This document shows, in pieces, positions 9,810 through 21,242 of a stretch of 64,000 nt of DNA. Source of the DNA: Aphidius gifuensis (Eukaryota; Arthropoda; Insecta; Hymenoptera; Braconidae); the NCBI RefSeq assembly GCF_014905175.1, contig NC_057793.1, forward strand, positions 18,084,669-18,148,668. The letters run 5' to 3'. The translations under genes were made by a program, and so were the position numbers. The notes under the pieces are model-generated. The model had not been told where the DNA came from. It ran no database searches and saw only the letters and a program-made list of their open reading frames with translations. Positions within the stretch are counted from its first letter, which is position 1, and every line of letters begins with the position of its first letter.

Positions 9810-12800
9810 TTAGTCTAAATATGATATTCTAACTTTATTTTTATGAACCTTTCTAGGCTTCCCTTTTACCATTATTTTAATATTTTCTTCCCCGCAAATT
9901 TCTGTTACTTCATAAGGCCCTTCCCATTGAGGTCCAAATTTTTCTACCACTCCCTCCTTTAATAAAAGCACTTCATCCCCTATTTCAAATATTTTTGGAT
10001 TAATATATCTATCATAATATTTTTTTGATTTAGCTTTGGCTAATTTTAAATTCTTATTAGCTTCTTCTTGTACGTTACGTAAGTCTGTATGTAATTTGGT
10101 CAAATATTTTTTATAAGTCATATTATTTTCATTAATTGAAGGAAAACTAGAAGGCATTTTTGCTAATCTACCATATACTAATTGATATGGCGTATAGCCT
10201 GTCCCTTCATGTTTACTAGTATTATATGCAAATGAAGCTATTTCACATGTACTATCCCAATCATTATTCCCTTCATAATTAATTCTCAAATATTCTTTTA
10301 ATACGTGATGTGACCTTTCTATTGAACCGTTACTTTGAGGTCTGTAAGCAGTTGTTCTATAAAATTTAATTTTAAACAATTTTGCTACTTCTTTAAATAG
10401 AGAAGACATAAAGTTAGTTCCTCGATCTGTTAGAATAATTGTTGGAGGACCAAATATACAAATAAATTTTTTTACAAACGCATTCGCTACATGTGGAGCG
10501 TCAGTTTTTGTCAATGGAATAGCAAATGAAAATTTTGTTAATTGACATTGAAGTGTAAGTACATATAAATTCCCCCTTTTTGTTTTAGTTAAAGGCCCAA
10601 CAATGTCCATAGCAGTTTTTTCGAATGCATATGTAGGAGTATCTGTAATGTGCATTGGTTGTCGAGTTCGAATCCGAGTTAATTTACTTAATTGACATTT
10701 TTTACATTTTCTAATAAATTCAACAATATCTCGTTTCATATGAGGCCAAAAATAGTCCTGTCTCAGTCTGTCATAAGTCTTTGTCATACCTTTATGTCCA
10801 TTTGCTGCCGACCCATGATACTCGTCCAATAAAATTGCTCGCGTTTCTATATCCGGAGTTTGGATTAAAGAGTTACATATAATTATTTGTACATTAGTGT
10901 CTTGAAATGAAGCACTTAATTTTTCTAAAATAAACTCCCAATGTATTTCATCAATTTGTTCTGTTTTTCTTATGCAAAATAAAGTAGTATTTGTTCCCAA
11001 AATTACATTATACAAACCAGCTATACTTTCAACAATTGATTCTTCTTCAACTCTATCATTTTGTCTATATTTAATTGGAATTATTAAACATGATTTTGAT
11101 TTATATTTTACCCTTGACGGCCTACACATTACGAATTCATCCGGTAATCTAATTAATCCAATTATTTCTTTTGCACCTTTATCCACTGCCTCTCCTAATA
11201 TTGTTGTAAAAATGACCATGGTTCCCGGTGTGTTAACTAATCCCTCCCTTGATTCTACAATATTTTTATTTATTTTAATAATATTTGGAATTCTTTTTAA
11301 TTTCTGTAATATATTATTATCATCTTCAACTTCCTCCGACTCGCTATTACTTAACAATTGGTTCCCGCTATCATTAAATTCGTTCTCGCGATCAATTTCT
11401 TCCACCCCATCACTTTCTTCATTTCTATTGCTGCGTATATTTTCATTAATTACATCTTCTTCATCTTCCCCATCATAACAAAAATTTTCATCATTTATTT
11501 GGTCAACATTTATACCACCAATACTGTCATAATCACTCTCATTGTCCATAGACTCATTCTCGTTTATACTTTTATTAAATTTTCTTTTATTTTTATTTAA
11601 CTCCCCATAACTTTTTCTCCCTTTTACTTTATTTTTTAATAATAAATCATCAAAAGATTCCCCTGAGGACATTGACTTTTGCATTTCATCTGAAAATTCA
11701 TTTGGCTCTTCTATTTCAACCCCCCCAAAATCTACTACGTCTCTAGAAGTAGATGGCTGTGGGTCAAAAGTATTTATATCAATATTTTTTGAAAGAATTT
11801 TATCTTCAACAATTTTTACTCTATTATTTTTCTCATTTAAACAATTATTATTTTTCTTTTTTTCACGCAATGTAACATTACTATCCCATCCCATATCATC
11901 AAATGTAAAATCAGGTTTGATAACTCGTTTTGTTGGTTTATCATTCCCCGTATTATTATCATCAATTTTTTTAAAATTAAATTTATTTTTATTAATATTA
12001 TAAGGTAACATTGTAATATCGTCAGCGTCAACGTAACGTGGTGCGTTTCTTACTGACCTTTTTATACTCCACTCGTCACTCGATGACCCTGATAACTCAG
12101 GTGTCATTTTATTATTTTTCTGTTTTTTATACTGTCTTTTTTTTATTAAATTGTCTGTGTCATCAGATGACGTCGTCTTCTGTCTTTTTTTATTTGACCC
12201 AGTTTTGTTAGTTAGAACAAACAGCTGTTTGATACAGTTTATTGCTTGACGCTCTACAGTGCTCTCCGCATCAAGTTTCGCTTGTGGAATGTTTCTTGAC
12301 AAGGCATCCGCATTTGCGTTTATACGACCTTGTTTATATACAATGTCATATTCATAGTCTTGCATATTGAAACGCCACCGCACGCACCTTGAATGGGTAG
12401 ACTTCATAGAATTTAACCATACCAACGGCCTATGATCTGTTACTAACGTAAACTTTTTGCCATATAAATAAGGTCTGAATTGATTAACGGAATAAACAAT
12501 AGCTAGCATTTCTTTTTCGATAGTACTATAATTTTTTTCGGCACTCTGCAAGACGCGGGATACATAAGCTATAGGCAAATCTTGACCAATTGGTCCTTGA
12601 GATAAGATTCCAGCAATCCCGACATCGCTTGCGTCGGTCGTTACTATAAATTCACGAGTAAAATCTGGATACTGAAGTATCGGTGATTTTATTAAACATG
12701 ATTTTAAATAAGTAAAAGCCTCTGTACACTCAGGTGTCCAGTTAAATTTAGTATTTATCTCTAATAATTTTGTAAGAGGTTTTGATATTTTAGCATAGTC

Positions 12801-13412
12801 AAAAATGAATTTACGGTAATATCCAGTTAAACCTAAAAATTGTCTAACCCCTTTAACGTTAGTGGGCCGCGGAAATTCTTTTACCGCGATCAATTTTTTT
12901 GGATCTGGTTTTACCCCGTGTTCAGTAATAACATGACCTAAATATAACAATTCCTTTTGCAAAAAATTACATTTATCAGGTTGAAATTTTAAATTAGTGG
13001 CTCTAAATCTTTCAGCTACTTTTTCGAATTTATCCACGTGTTCTTCTAATGTCTGCGAGTAAATTACAAGGTCATCCATGTACATGAATACACTGGTTCC
13101 TTGTAATCCTCTTAAAACTTTATTAGCAACTCTCTGAAAAATGCAGGGTCCGTTTTTTAATCCAAAACTAACACGTGTATATTGATAGTGATTATAAGGA
13201 GTAGAAAAAGCAGTTTTGTGTTTATCATCCGGGTGGATAGGGATTTGATGAAACCCACTTGCTAAATCAAAAGTTGAAAAATATTTAGCATTGCCCAATT
13301 GATCTAAAATTTCTTGAATATTAGGCAAAGGGTAAGCATCCCCGATAGATTTTTTGTTTAATTCGCGATAACCATTAACTAATCTAAATTTTTTTTCTCC
13401 ATTTGGTCCATT
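9810..13412 (-). pseudogene. pol: Gypsy-type pol: RT, RNase H, integrase
   Basis: The frame is open from directly after the gag stop (13413) to 9810; the first in-frame Met is at 13328. Counting from that Met, RT carries YMDD at residues 83-86. RNase H spans about 226-345, with D232, E273 and D298. The integrase HHCC zinc site is H838, H845, C875, C878 and the DDE core is D908, D968, E1004. The protease and the RT finger region are absent: the frame begins in the middle of RT (KKFRLVNGYRELNKK) right after gag. Between RNase H and integrase, residues about 350-690 are an acidic, Asn/Ser/Lys-rich low-complexity spacer. Without protease and the RT N-terminus this copy should not make active enzyme; the intact family gene would. 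Confidence 0.85.
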
Positions 13413-15966
13413 TTAATTCTGTGATTGATTGTTCGATTGAGGTTGAGTTAGATTGGGTGTTGGCCGTGGCTGTGAAATCCCACCCTGATTCACTGGCTTC
13501 GCACCGTTTTTTGCTAAATCAGCTTCAACTCTAGCTCTAATTTCTTTATAAATGTCACATCTTACAATATCATGACCCCATCTTTTACAAATTTCACATT
13601 GGATAGTATAATTTCTATTAAACTGAGAATTGTTATTGTTGTAATTACGATTGTTATTCATTGGTGGACGGTCATTTGAATTTCTTTGAAAATACCCAGG
13701 TGTTTGATTTTGATAATTATTACGCTGGTATTGATTATTTTCGCGTTGGTTATTGTATAAATTTCGATTAGGATAATGTCCCTGCACCACTTGAATTTTA
13801 TTTTGTTCTCCATTAGAGGTATCTGGCTTATCATCCGATTGATTTGAATCATTATTATTATTGACAAATGGCTTATTTTGAATATTATTATTGTATGGTT
13901 TATTAATCATGTCATTATTATTTCTCTGACCGTTGGCAGTGACAACATTAATTTCGCTGGGCCGTCTAAGCTTGACAGCTTCAACATGCTCATTGTATAA
14001 TTTTTTACTAGCATTCCACACATCTAAAAATCTCTCGCATTTAATTTGTTTACACTCTAAAATCATACGTACGTCACGAATCAACCCTCTAATAAATTGC
14101 CGAACTACTTTTTCTTCGATTTTGTCATTACTAATTTTACCAAACCCATCGTTATCCCCCTCATTACAATCAATTAAGTCACTGTACAATTTATAAACTC
14201 GGTTTCCGTATTCGTCAATATTTTCATGATTTCTCATAACCGCTTTAGATAACTCATTCCAGATTGTGTCAAAAGAACGTCCTGTGTATGTAATTGTGCG
14301 TAATAATTTATTTAAGTCTTCAATAGAAGTAATATTTTCATTACTAATTAAATTGGCTTTTGGACCCACAATTTTCTTTTTCAAAGATAAAATAAACCCC
14401 TGTTTAAATTTTGGATTCAATAATGCCGATGCGTCATGACAACTTTTGATAAAACCGCGTATAGAATTTGTTGACCCGTCGTAATTAGGAACTAGACTTA
14501 AAGCGTCTCTGATATTTAAATTAGTATGACTCGATACTTCGATTTCTGGTGATAGACTTCTATGTTCGCGGAACTGTGTGACTGTCTCACTGTATGGAGA
14601 AGAAAAAGGGTTTCTTACCAAGTTGGTGTGTACATGATTTGAATTTTGAGAAATAGGTTTAGTGTCTACGTGTTGTGTAACATGATCGTTTAATTTGTCA
14701 GTAAGTGTTTCAATGCGTTTTTGACATGTCTGAATTGTAGTTTGTTGTTCATTAATTTTGTCAAGTAAAGTCCGTTCTCTGTTAATTCTTTCTAAATTTT
14801 GATTGACTTCATAAGCTGATTTTTCTCTAGTTATTTGTTCTTGATAATTTTGAAAATTTTCATGCAATTTATCTATTTCTTCGAATAAATTGGTACCCTG
14901 TATTTCAAGCAAATTTCTAGCCTTTTTTTCTTCTTCAAATTTATGTTCTAATTCCGCCTTTTCATTTTCCTGTAGAACGTCCTGTGTATGTAATTGTGCG
15001 TAATAATTTATTTAAGTCTTCAATAGAAGTAATATTTTCATTACTAATTAAATTGGCTTTTGGACCCACAATTTTCTTTTTCAAAGATAAAATAAACCCC
15101 TGTTTAAATTTTGGATTCAATAATGCCGATGCGTCATGACAACTTTTGATAAAACCGCGTATAGAATTTGTTGACCCGTCGTAATTAGGAACTAGACTTA
15201 AAGCGTCTCTGATATTTAAATTAGTATGACTCGATACTTCGATTTCTGGTGATAGACTTCTATGTTCGCGGAACTGTGTGACTGTCTCACTGTATGGAGA
15301 AGAAAAAGGGTTTCTTACCAAGTTGGTGTGTACATGATTTGAATTTTGAGAAATAGGTTTAGTGTCTACGTGTTGTGTAACATGATCGTTTAATTTGTCA
15401 GTAAGTGTTTCAATGCGTTTTTGACATGTCTGAATTGTAGTTTGTTGTTCATTAATTTTGTCAAGTAAAGTCCGTTCTCTGTTAATTCTTTCTAAATTTT
15501 GATTGACTTCATAAGCTGATTTTTCTCTAGTTATTTGTTCTTGATAATTTTGAAAATTTTCATGCAATTTATCTATTTCTTCGAATAAATTGGTACCCTG
15601 TATTTCAAGCAAATTTCTAGCCTTTTTTTCTTCTTCAAATTTATGTTCTAATTCCGCCTTTTCATTTTTTAACTGCTCAATGACTTTATCAATAGTTTTA
15701 GCACAAGTTTTTAAATTTTTTATATCGTCAGAGAATATTTCATATAAAGGTTTTGAATTACTTTTCCCTTTGTTCTCGTATTCTACTAAAGGAGTTTGAT
15801 TTTCAAGTTTCATAGAATAGTCCATTAAGTTTGCTTCCAAAATTGTAATCTGTAATTGTAAATTTGCGTCATCAAATTGTCTTGTCATTGTTTGTGACGT
15901 TCGAAATGTCATTTCTTCGTAAACATGCGGACTTCCGGAGATTTCTTCGATGCCAATTAAAGACAT
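13413..15966 (-). pseudogene. gag: Gag broken by a tandem duplication
   Basis: The start is ATG 15966 (MSLIGIEEISGSPHVYEE), 188 bases inside the 5' LTR. The first part has a long coiled coil (LEHKFEEEKKARNLLEIQG and neighbouring heptads). The frame then meets a stop at 14962 because of a 700-bp offset duplication. It resumes at 14912 in another frame and runs to TAA at 13415-13413. The C-terminal half has an Asn/Gln-rich tract and one zinc knuckle, CEICKRWGHDIVRC, as expected for nucleocapsid. The duplicated part is present twice and otherwise nearly unchanged, so the damage looks recent or is an assembly artefact. Confidence 0.8.
14274..15668. repeat. 695-bp tandem duplication inside gag
   Basis: The segment 14274-14968 recurs at 14974-15668, apparently identical, separated by 5 extra bases (CCTGT) at 14969-14973. 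The unit spacing of 700 bp is not a multiple of three and so destroys the gag frame. The short filler at the junction is typical of end-joining or template switching. Confidence 0.9.
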
Positions 15967-16132
15967 TTTAAATAATTTTAATAAAATTTATTTGACTCAC
16001 GTATAAAAGAAATAATGTAAATTCAGCAAAAAGAAGAAAAAAATATTTTATTATAAGAACAAATTTAATTCACTCTTTGTATTTTCTTCACCGTGTATTA
16101 ACTATAATATATTCTACACATTTTACTATATA

Positions 16133-16149
16133 TCCCACTTCTGACACCA
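16133..16149 (-). promoter_or_regulatory. Primer binding site, tRNA-Leu
   Basis: The + strand reads TCCCACTTCTGACACCA, which is the 3' end of a tRNA-Leu including CCA. On the element's strand it is therefore the complementary primer site (TGGTGTCAGAAG...). It lies 4 bases inside the 5' LTR edge at 16154. Confidence 0.8.
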
Positions 16150-16153
16150 GTTT

Positions 16154-16877
16154 TGTTACGTGACAGGTTTATTTTGTTTATTAAAATAATTTAATTGAAC
16201 TTAAAAGAAAATTAACATTAAATTATTTAAATACATGAATAAACAAGTCACTAAACAATTATTAATTTTACCTAATTTTGTTATTCCCTACAGGGTAACA
16301 GGATTTAGGAAAGGAAAATGTGTAAGAATTTGTAAATACCTTGATGTTGTAAATGTGTACTTCCAGTATAAATGTTGAGAGTGTCAAAATGGATGGTCGC
16401 CCAGATGTTGAATGAACTGTATAGCACACACTAGTATTTGATTTTACAACGATGTTTGAATTGATTTATGAGTGAATGAAATAATTAAATAAAAATGATT
16501 GAACTTTTAATTAAATGGTTTATTGAATAAAAATATAAGTTACAAGTTTGAAGGTGAAACGATGAGTCTCTTGACTTAAAAAAATTAACGTTTTTATAAA
16601 CTTGAAATTAGCCCAAAAACATTGGTGGGATTGAACTCTTGTTCAATAATAATTTTTGTATCTCACGATAGTCAGCAAAATTATAGCTGAATATCGTGGA
16701 CTAAATAACTTTAATTAAATTTAATGTTTTATTTTGATTTTAAATAGTCAGCGAAAAATACTAAGTTTATTGCCCCGATATATGATATTTTATTGTGAAA
16801 TTAAAATTAATTATTTATTTTACTTTTCTTGATTTAAATTATTTTATACAAACGTTGCTCAATATGAATACGTCACA
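16154..16877 (-). repeat. 5' LTR (724 bp) of the env-bearing element
   Basis: The partner of 4898-5621, with the same length and ends. Visible differences are few: an A/G near 16310, A/G near 16396, and T/A changes near 16722, 16735 and 16824. CGGC follows directly as the target duplication. Confidence 0.9.
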
Positions 16878-17118
16878 CGGCTATAAAAATAACCAAAAAG
16901 TAATTAAATTCACTTAATTATCACTGAATTAACTATTTACTGAATTGACTGCAAATCCGTGTTGTCTCGCTATGACTGCAGAACAAGCTTGACACCACCA
17001 AGCTTGTTCTAAAATCACGGATTCGCGATAAATTTAGTAAATTTAGTTACTTTTTGGTGATTTTTATAGCTGCCATGTTTACAAGCGGAAATTTTAGCTT
17101 GTCATGAGTTCGCACCCT

Positions 17119-17511
17119 AAAATTGATGTCAAGTATTGGTTATTTGATTGTAGAAAACCCTTAATTTTCGAAAAAAAACTGTTTTTGAAATATTTCCATG
17201 TTAAATAAAGTGTATTTTATATTTTGTTATTTTTGGCTTATTAATATTTTTTTATTATTGTTTTATCAATTATCGATATTTTATATATTTTTCTATTGTT
17301 GTCAAGTGTATTCAATTTTAGAGCTGTGTGTTCACACGCAAGTTTTTGCTGCAATGCTTTATGCTTCATGAATGAGTGATCTCATCGGTAAGTTTTCTCG
17401 CTCACTGACGAATCGAGTCTCCGCTCGGTCTCTACAACTTCACAGCTCTATGGTGTTATTCATTTTTCGTTAGCAATCTACAATTGTAGCTACGAACGAA
17501 AGTATTTAGAA
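17119..17511. other. No gene seen; short inverted ends
   Basis: AT-rich spacer. AGAGCTGTG at about 17321 and CACAGCTCT at about 17441 form a short inverted pair around a CG-containing segment and may mark a small unidentified insertion. Nothing else is supportable. Confidence 0.35.
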
Positions 17512-17911
17512 AAATGTGAATCGTGTTCATATGCAAATGTTTCCTTGTCACACGAATTTATGATAAATCTTTTAATACCAAATAAAAATAACACATCCAC
17601 TTTACAAGAAACTTATCGATCAATCACTATCATTGTGGCACGAAGGGGTTGGTACATGTGTCGATTGTTTTAGATCAACGAAAATTCTCAAAATTAATGA
17701 TATCATTGTTTTAAGTCTACTCTACATCAATAAATTTAAATGGTCAAGTAAAAATGATAATTGCTTAATCAAAGGAATACCCACTTCTAAAATTCACATT
17801 TGTGGTTCTACCAAGAAGACTAGAAAGAAGAAGAGTCAACTCCGTACATTGGAAATTGGACAAAATATGTCCTGTACCTCAAGCTTCTTAAATTTGCCAA
17901 TTTGGCGCTGA
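17512..17911 (+). pseudogene. Decayed USP-like domain, Helitron relative
   Basis: Two frames together resemble the C-terminal domain of the Helitron-type protein ending at 57070. A CESC cluster corresponds to CHVC there, STLQETY to KPQTLQQLLDSF, WHEGVGTCVDC to HWHNIQNLCQNC, and LIKGIPTSKIHICG to LIKCVPTSTVVLNG. A frameshift separates the two parts near 17630. No other piece of that protein is next to it, so this is a truncated relic of a related transposon, or of a USP-like gene. Confidence 0.5.
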
Positions 17912-18587
17912 TTGGGTTTTACGTATAATGTTAGTTATTTTGTCAGTTATTTCCGCAAAAATACTAGCTGGATAAAAATTGATAACTTGTTCGTTGCTGG
18001 CAAAAACTGGTGAAGTAATGCAAAAAATGCTTACATATTTTTTTTTTTAGAACGAACAAAAATTAATACGGATGGTACCAAGTAATTTTATATACTTCTT
18101 AATATTATAGTTTTTTCTATCGAATGATTGAAGGACTTTACAAAAAGATGTGATATCTAAACAAAAAAAAAAACACAGTTTTTTTTACAAAAAGGAGCGT
18201 CAAGTATTCGAAATCCCCACTAATTATATGATTATAGTAATTTCATTTTATATTGATATTTATTAATTTTTTAGATACAAAAAGATATAATACCAAAATA
18301 AGTCAAGAAGGAAATATTTAACGCATATAATTAAGTCTTAATCTTTGACAAAATTTTATACTAGACGACGCCCGGTTCTTCCCAAATAAAATTTAAAGAC
18401 TTTCACACTAATGCAGATCTACTGAAATTTAGTAGTCGTTCACTTTCAACATAAATGTATGCGCAGTCACAACCTTGCAACTTTATGATAGTAGTTTCAT
18501 ATAAAAAAGACAAGAATAGAGCGTGACAAGTGTGATTTTTTTGAAAATCTATGAAAAGTATTTGAATTATATTAAATTAATGTCTGA

Positions 18588-18823
18588 GAGCTCAAACGCA
18601 CGACAAGCTAACTTTTGCTTGTAAACATGGCTGACGTAATTCTGAGTGATCTAAGCATGCGCAACACGTAAAATTACTACAAAAACCACGATGGCTGGGG
18701 ACATATTACTAGTTTTATGGGAATTAAGACGGCCATGTTTACAAGTTCGACACAACCCAACTTGTTGCGCGTGCTCAGTGCGCTTTACAAGCGAAACTAG
18801 GCTTATCGTGAGTTTAAACCCTT
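18588..18823. mobile_element. MITE related to the 4848/17118 element
   Basis: The left end CTCAAACGCACGACAAGCTA and the right end TAGGCTTATCGTGAGTTTAAA are imperfect reverse complements. TTGCTTGTAAACATGGC and GCCATGTTTACAAG form an inner pair. The words match the TIRs at 4848 and 17118. It has diverged and has no coding capacity. Confidence 0.55.
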
Positions 18824-19017
18824 AGCTTATTAGCATTGTAACTGAATTCATTTAGATTTTTTGGTGATATCTGGGAAAATTCCATAGTGGACACCACCTT
18901 TTACACTGTAAAATATATATTCGGCGCTCGTGTCATATTGTGTCATACGCATTCAATATTGAATTGTTGATTGACGAAATAAGTATATATATATATGTAT
19001 AGAGGTATATATATATA

Positions 19018-19955
19018 CAGACTGTCCCATTTTAATTGGATAATGGATTTTTCTTGAGAATTATAGCTCAAATTGAAAAATGATTCAAGTAAAAGTTGTA
19101 GGGTTTGGAGGGGGACCCATAAAAAAAAAACAAAAAAAATTCAAAAAATTCAAAATGGCGGAGTTTTAGGTATGAACATAGTTTTTTTTAATGGATACTG
19201 TATTTTTTTTTTGCACCAAAATGTTTCTTACATCAAAACTAACACTTTTTATTCGAAAAGTTTTTCGATAAAATCACTTTTTTTTTCGGCCCAATTTTGT
19301 CTGTTGATAGATTTTCCTCAAAAAGTATGGCTCAAACTTAAAAATGATATTCAGAAAAGTTGTAGCGTTCAGGAAGACAAACACGAGAAGAAAAAAAAAA
19401 TTTTCAAAAAGTTCAAAATAGCAGAGTTTAAAGTATGAACATCTTTTTTTTTGAGGTTAGGTGTAATTTTTTTTTACTAAAAAATTGTTCGCATCAAGAT
19501 GAACACTTTTTCTAAATAAAATTTTTTGGCTAAGTCCATTTTTTTTATCCATGCTTCTCACTCCGCCATTTTGAATTTTTTACCAAATTTTTTTTCGTGT
19601 TTGTCTTTCCTAAACTTTTCCAAATATCATTTTCAAATTAAAGCCATTTTTTTTTGAGGAAAATCTACAACAGATAAAATCGGGCCGAAAAAAAAGTGAT
19701 TTTATCGAAAAATTTTTCAAATAAAAATTGTTAGTTTTGGAGTAAGAAACATTTTGGAGCAAAAAAAAAAAAACAGTATCCATTTAAAAAAAGTATGTTC
19801 ATACCTGAAACTCCGCCATTTTGAATTTTTTGAATTTTTTTTTTTTTTTTTTATGGGTCCCCCTCCAAACCCTACAACTTTTACTTGAATCATTTTTCAA
19901 TTTGAGCTATATTTTTCAAGAAAAATTCATTATCTAATTAAAATGGGACAGTCTG
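19018..19955. mobile_element. Large foldback palindrome A (about 940 bp)
   Basis: The left end CAGACTGTCCCATTTTAATT and the right end AATTAAAATGGGACAGTCTG are reverse complements. Pairing continues almost to the centre near 19480 (for example GGAGGGGGACCCAT with ATGGGTCCCCCTCC). Both sides are flanked by TA repeats. The + strand open frame 19073-19438 is a by-product. Confidence 0.75.
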
Positions 19956-20052
19956 TATATGTATATATATATTTTTTTAAACACGCCGGCAAGGTAACAA
20001 GATTGTACGCTGCCAGTCCTAAGCCTAGATAGAATGTGAAGGGTATATATAT

Positions 20053-20922
20053 GGGGCATTCCAAGTCAAATCACCGAGTCATCGGCCTGACCCCTACCGA
20101 TTCACTTGGAAATTTTTTCCTAGGAGTATTTTGGACCAAAAAACGACCTTATTTTTTTTCAATTTTTTTCCACCATTTTTACACCATAAAATAATTTTTT
20201 TTTTCCTACTATCGAGTACTTCTCAAATTAGACCAGGTTTAAAATTCTAAAATTTTTCCCATATCATCTCGAGGTAAAAACAAGTCACCCATAAAAATTT
20301 GGGAATGGGCCGAGAATAATTACTAATTTTTTTATAACTGATTAAAAAAAATTTTTTTTACGAATTTTAAAAATAGAAAAATTTAATAATGGTTTCTTGT
20401 AGAGAAATCAAAAATAAAAATAAATGATATCTTGATGAATTTTAAGGATGGAAAGATAGAAAAACTGCGATGCTTGAAATCCAATTTTTGAAGCTTTTAC
20501 CCTCAAAATATGGAAAGAACCAAAATTTGCCCAGATATCATTTATTTTTATTTTTGATTTCTCTACAAGAAACCATTATTAGATTATTCTAAAATTAGAT
20601 TATTTCAAAATTCGTAAAAAAAATTTTTTTTAATCAGTTATAAAAAAATTAGTAAGTATTCTCGGCCCATTCCCAAATTTTTATGGGTGACTTGTTTTTA
20701 CCTCGAGATGATATGAGAAAAATTTCAGAATTTTAAACCTGGTCTAATTTGAGAAGTACTCGATAATAGGAAAAAAAAAATTATTTTATGGTGTAAAAAT
20801 GGTGGAAAAAAATTGAAAAAAAATAAGGTCGTTTTTTGGTCCAAAATACACCTAGAAAAAAATTTCCAAGTGAATCGGTAGGGGTTAGGCCGATGACTCG
20901 GTGATTTAACTTGGAATGCCCC
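20053..20922. mobile_element. Large foldback palindrome B (about 870 bp)
   Basis: The left end GGGGCATTCCAAGTCAAATC and the right end (GATTTAACTTGGAATGCCCC) are reverse complements with one or two mismatches. The arms run to a centre near 20490. It is inserted in a TATATAT tract on both sides. The minus-strand open frames 20725-21018 are by-products. Confidence 0.75.
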
Positions 20923-21242
20923 ATATATAATAATGGATAATTGGAAAATACCATTAACTCTGTTGTCGATACGTGTGTAGGCTTCAAATTTTATTTGGGA
21001 AGAACCGGGCGGGGTCAAGTATAAAATTTTGTCAAAGATTGAGACTTAATTATATGCGTTAAATATTTCCTTCTTGACTTATTTTGGTATTATATCTTTC
21101 TGTATCTAAAAAATTAATAAATATCAATATAAAATAAAATTACTATAATCATATAATTAGTGGGGATTTCGAATACTTGACGCTCCTTTTTGTAAAAAAA
21201 ACTGTGTTTCTTTTTTTGTTTAGATATTTCTATCAGGGCTTG

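Larger units (their letters stand above)
4898..16877 (-). mobile_element. Errantivirus-like LTR element with env and LRR gene
   Basis: This is a complete 11,980-bp element reading on the minus strand. It has 724-bp LTRs at both ends (TGTGAC...GTAACA in its own direction) and 4-bp target duplications CGGC at 4894-4897 and 16878-16881. A tRNA-Leu primer site lies inside the right LTR and a purine tract inside the left LTR. Gene order is gag, pol (RT, RNase H, integrase), env, and an F-box/LRR-like ORF. I spotted only a handful of substitutions between the LTRs by eye, so the insertion looks recent. Gag and pol are damaged by a tandem duplication and a deletion, so this copy cannot be autonomous, while env is open. 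Ty3/gypsy placement follows from the RT, RNase H, integrase order. Confidence 0.9.
4848..17118. mobile_element. Palindromic MITE split by the LTR element
   Basis: The left half 4848-4897 (AGGGTGCGAACTCACGACAA ...) is the reverse complement of the right end 17058-17118 (... TCATGAGTTCGCACCCT). The right half, 16882-17118, also contains TATAAAAATAACCAAAAAG and its complement, so the uninterrupted element would be one hairpin of about 290 bp. The LTR element 4898-16877 sits in it with a CGGC duplication. A diverged relative is at 18588-18823. Confidence 0.75.
18152..21227. repeat. Long inverted repeat enclosing nested elements
   Basis: Arms 18152-18397 and 20982-21227 are reverse complements of about 246 bp with few differences (GATATCTAAAC ... 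GGAGCGTCAAGTATTCG ... AACCGGGCG on the complementary arm). The interior holds a MITE (18588-18823) and two large palindromes (19018-19955, 20053-20922). It is probably a non-autonomous long-TIR transposon later invaded by others. Confidence 0.7.

Noticed and set aside
10972..11478. Plus-strand frames of up to 168 codons inside 10.9-11.6 kb
   Set aside because: They are antisense to the acidic spacer of pol. Ser/Leu-rich composition mirrors Asp/Glu/Asn codons on the coding strand.
20725..21018. Minus-strand frames inside palindrome B
   Set aside because: Both arms of the palindrome give similar frames; composition follows the T-rich repeat and no domain is visible.
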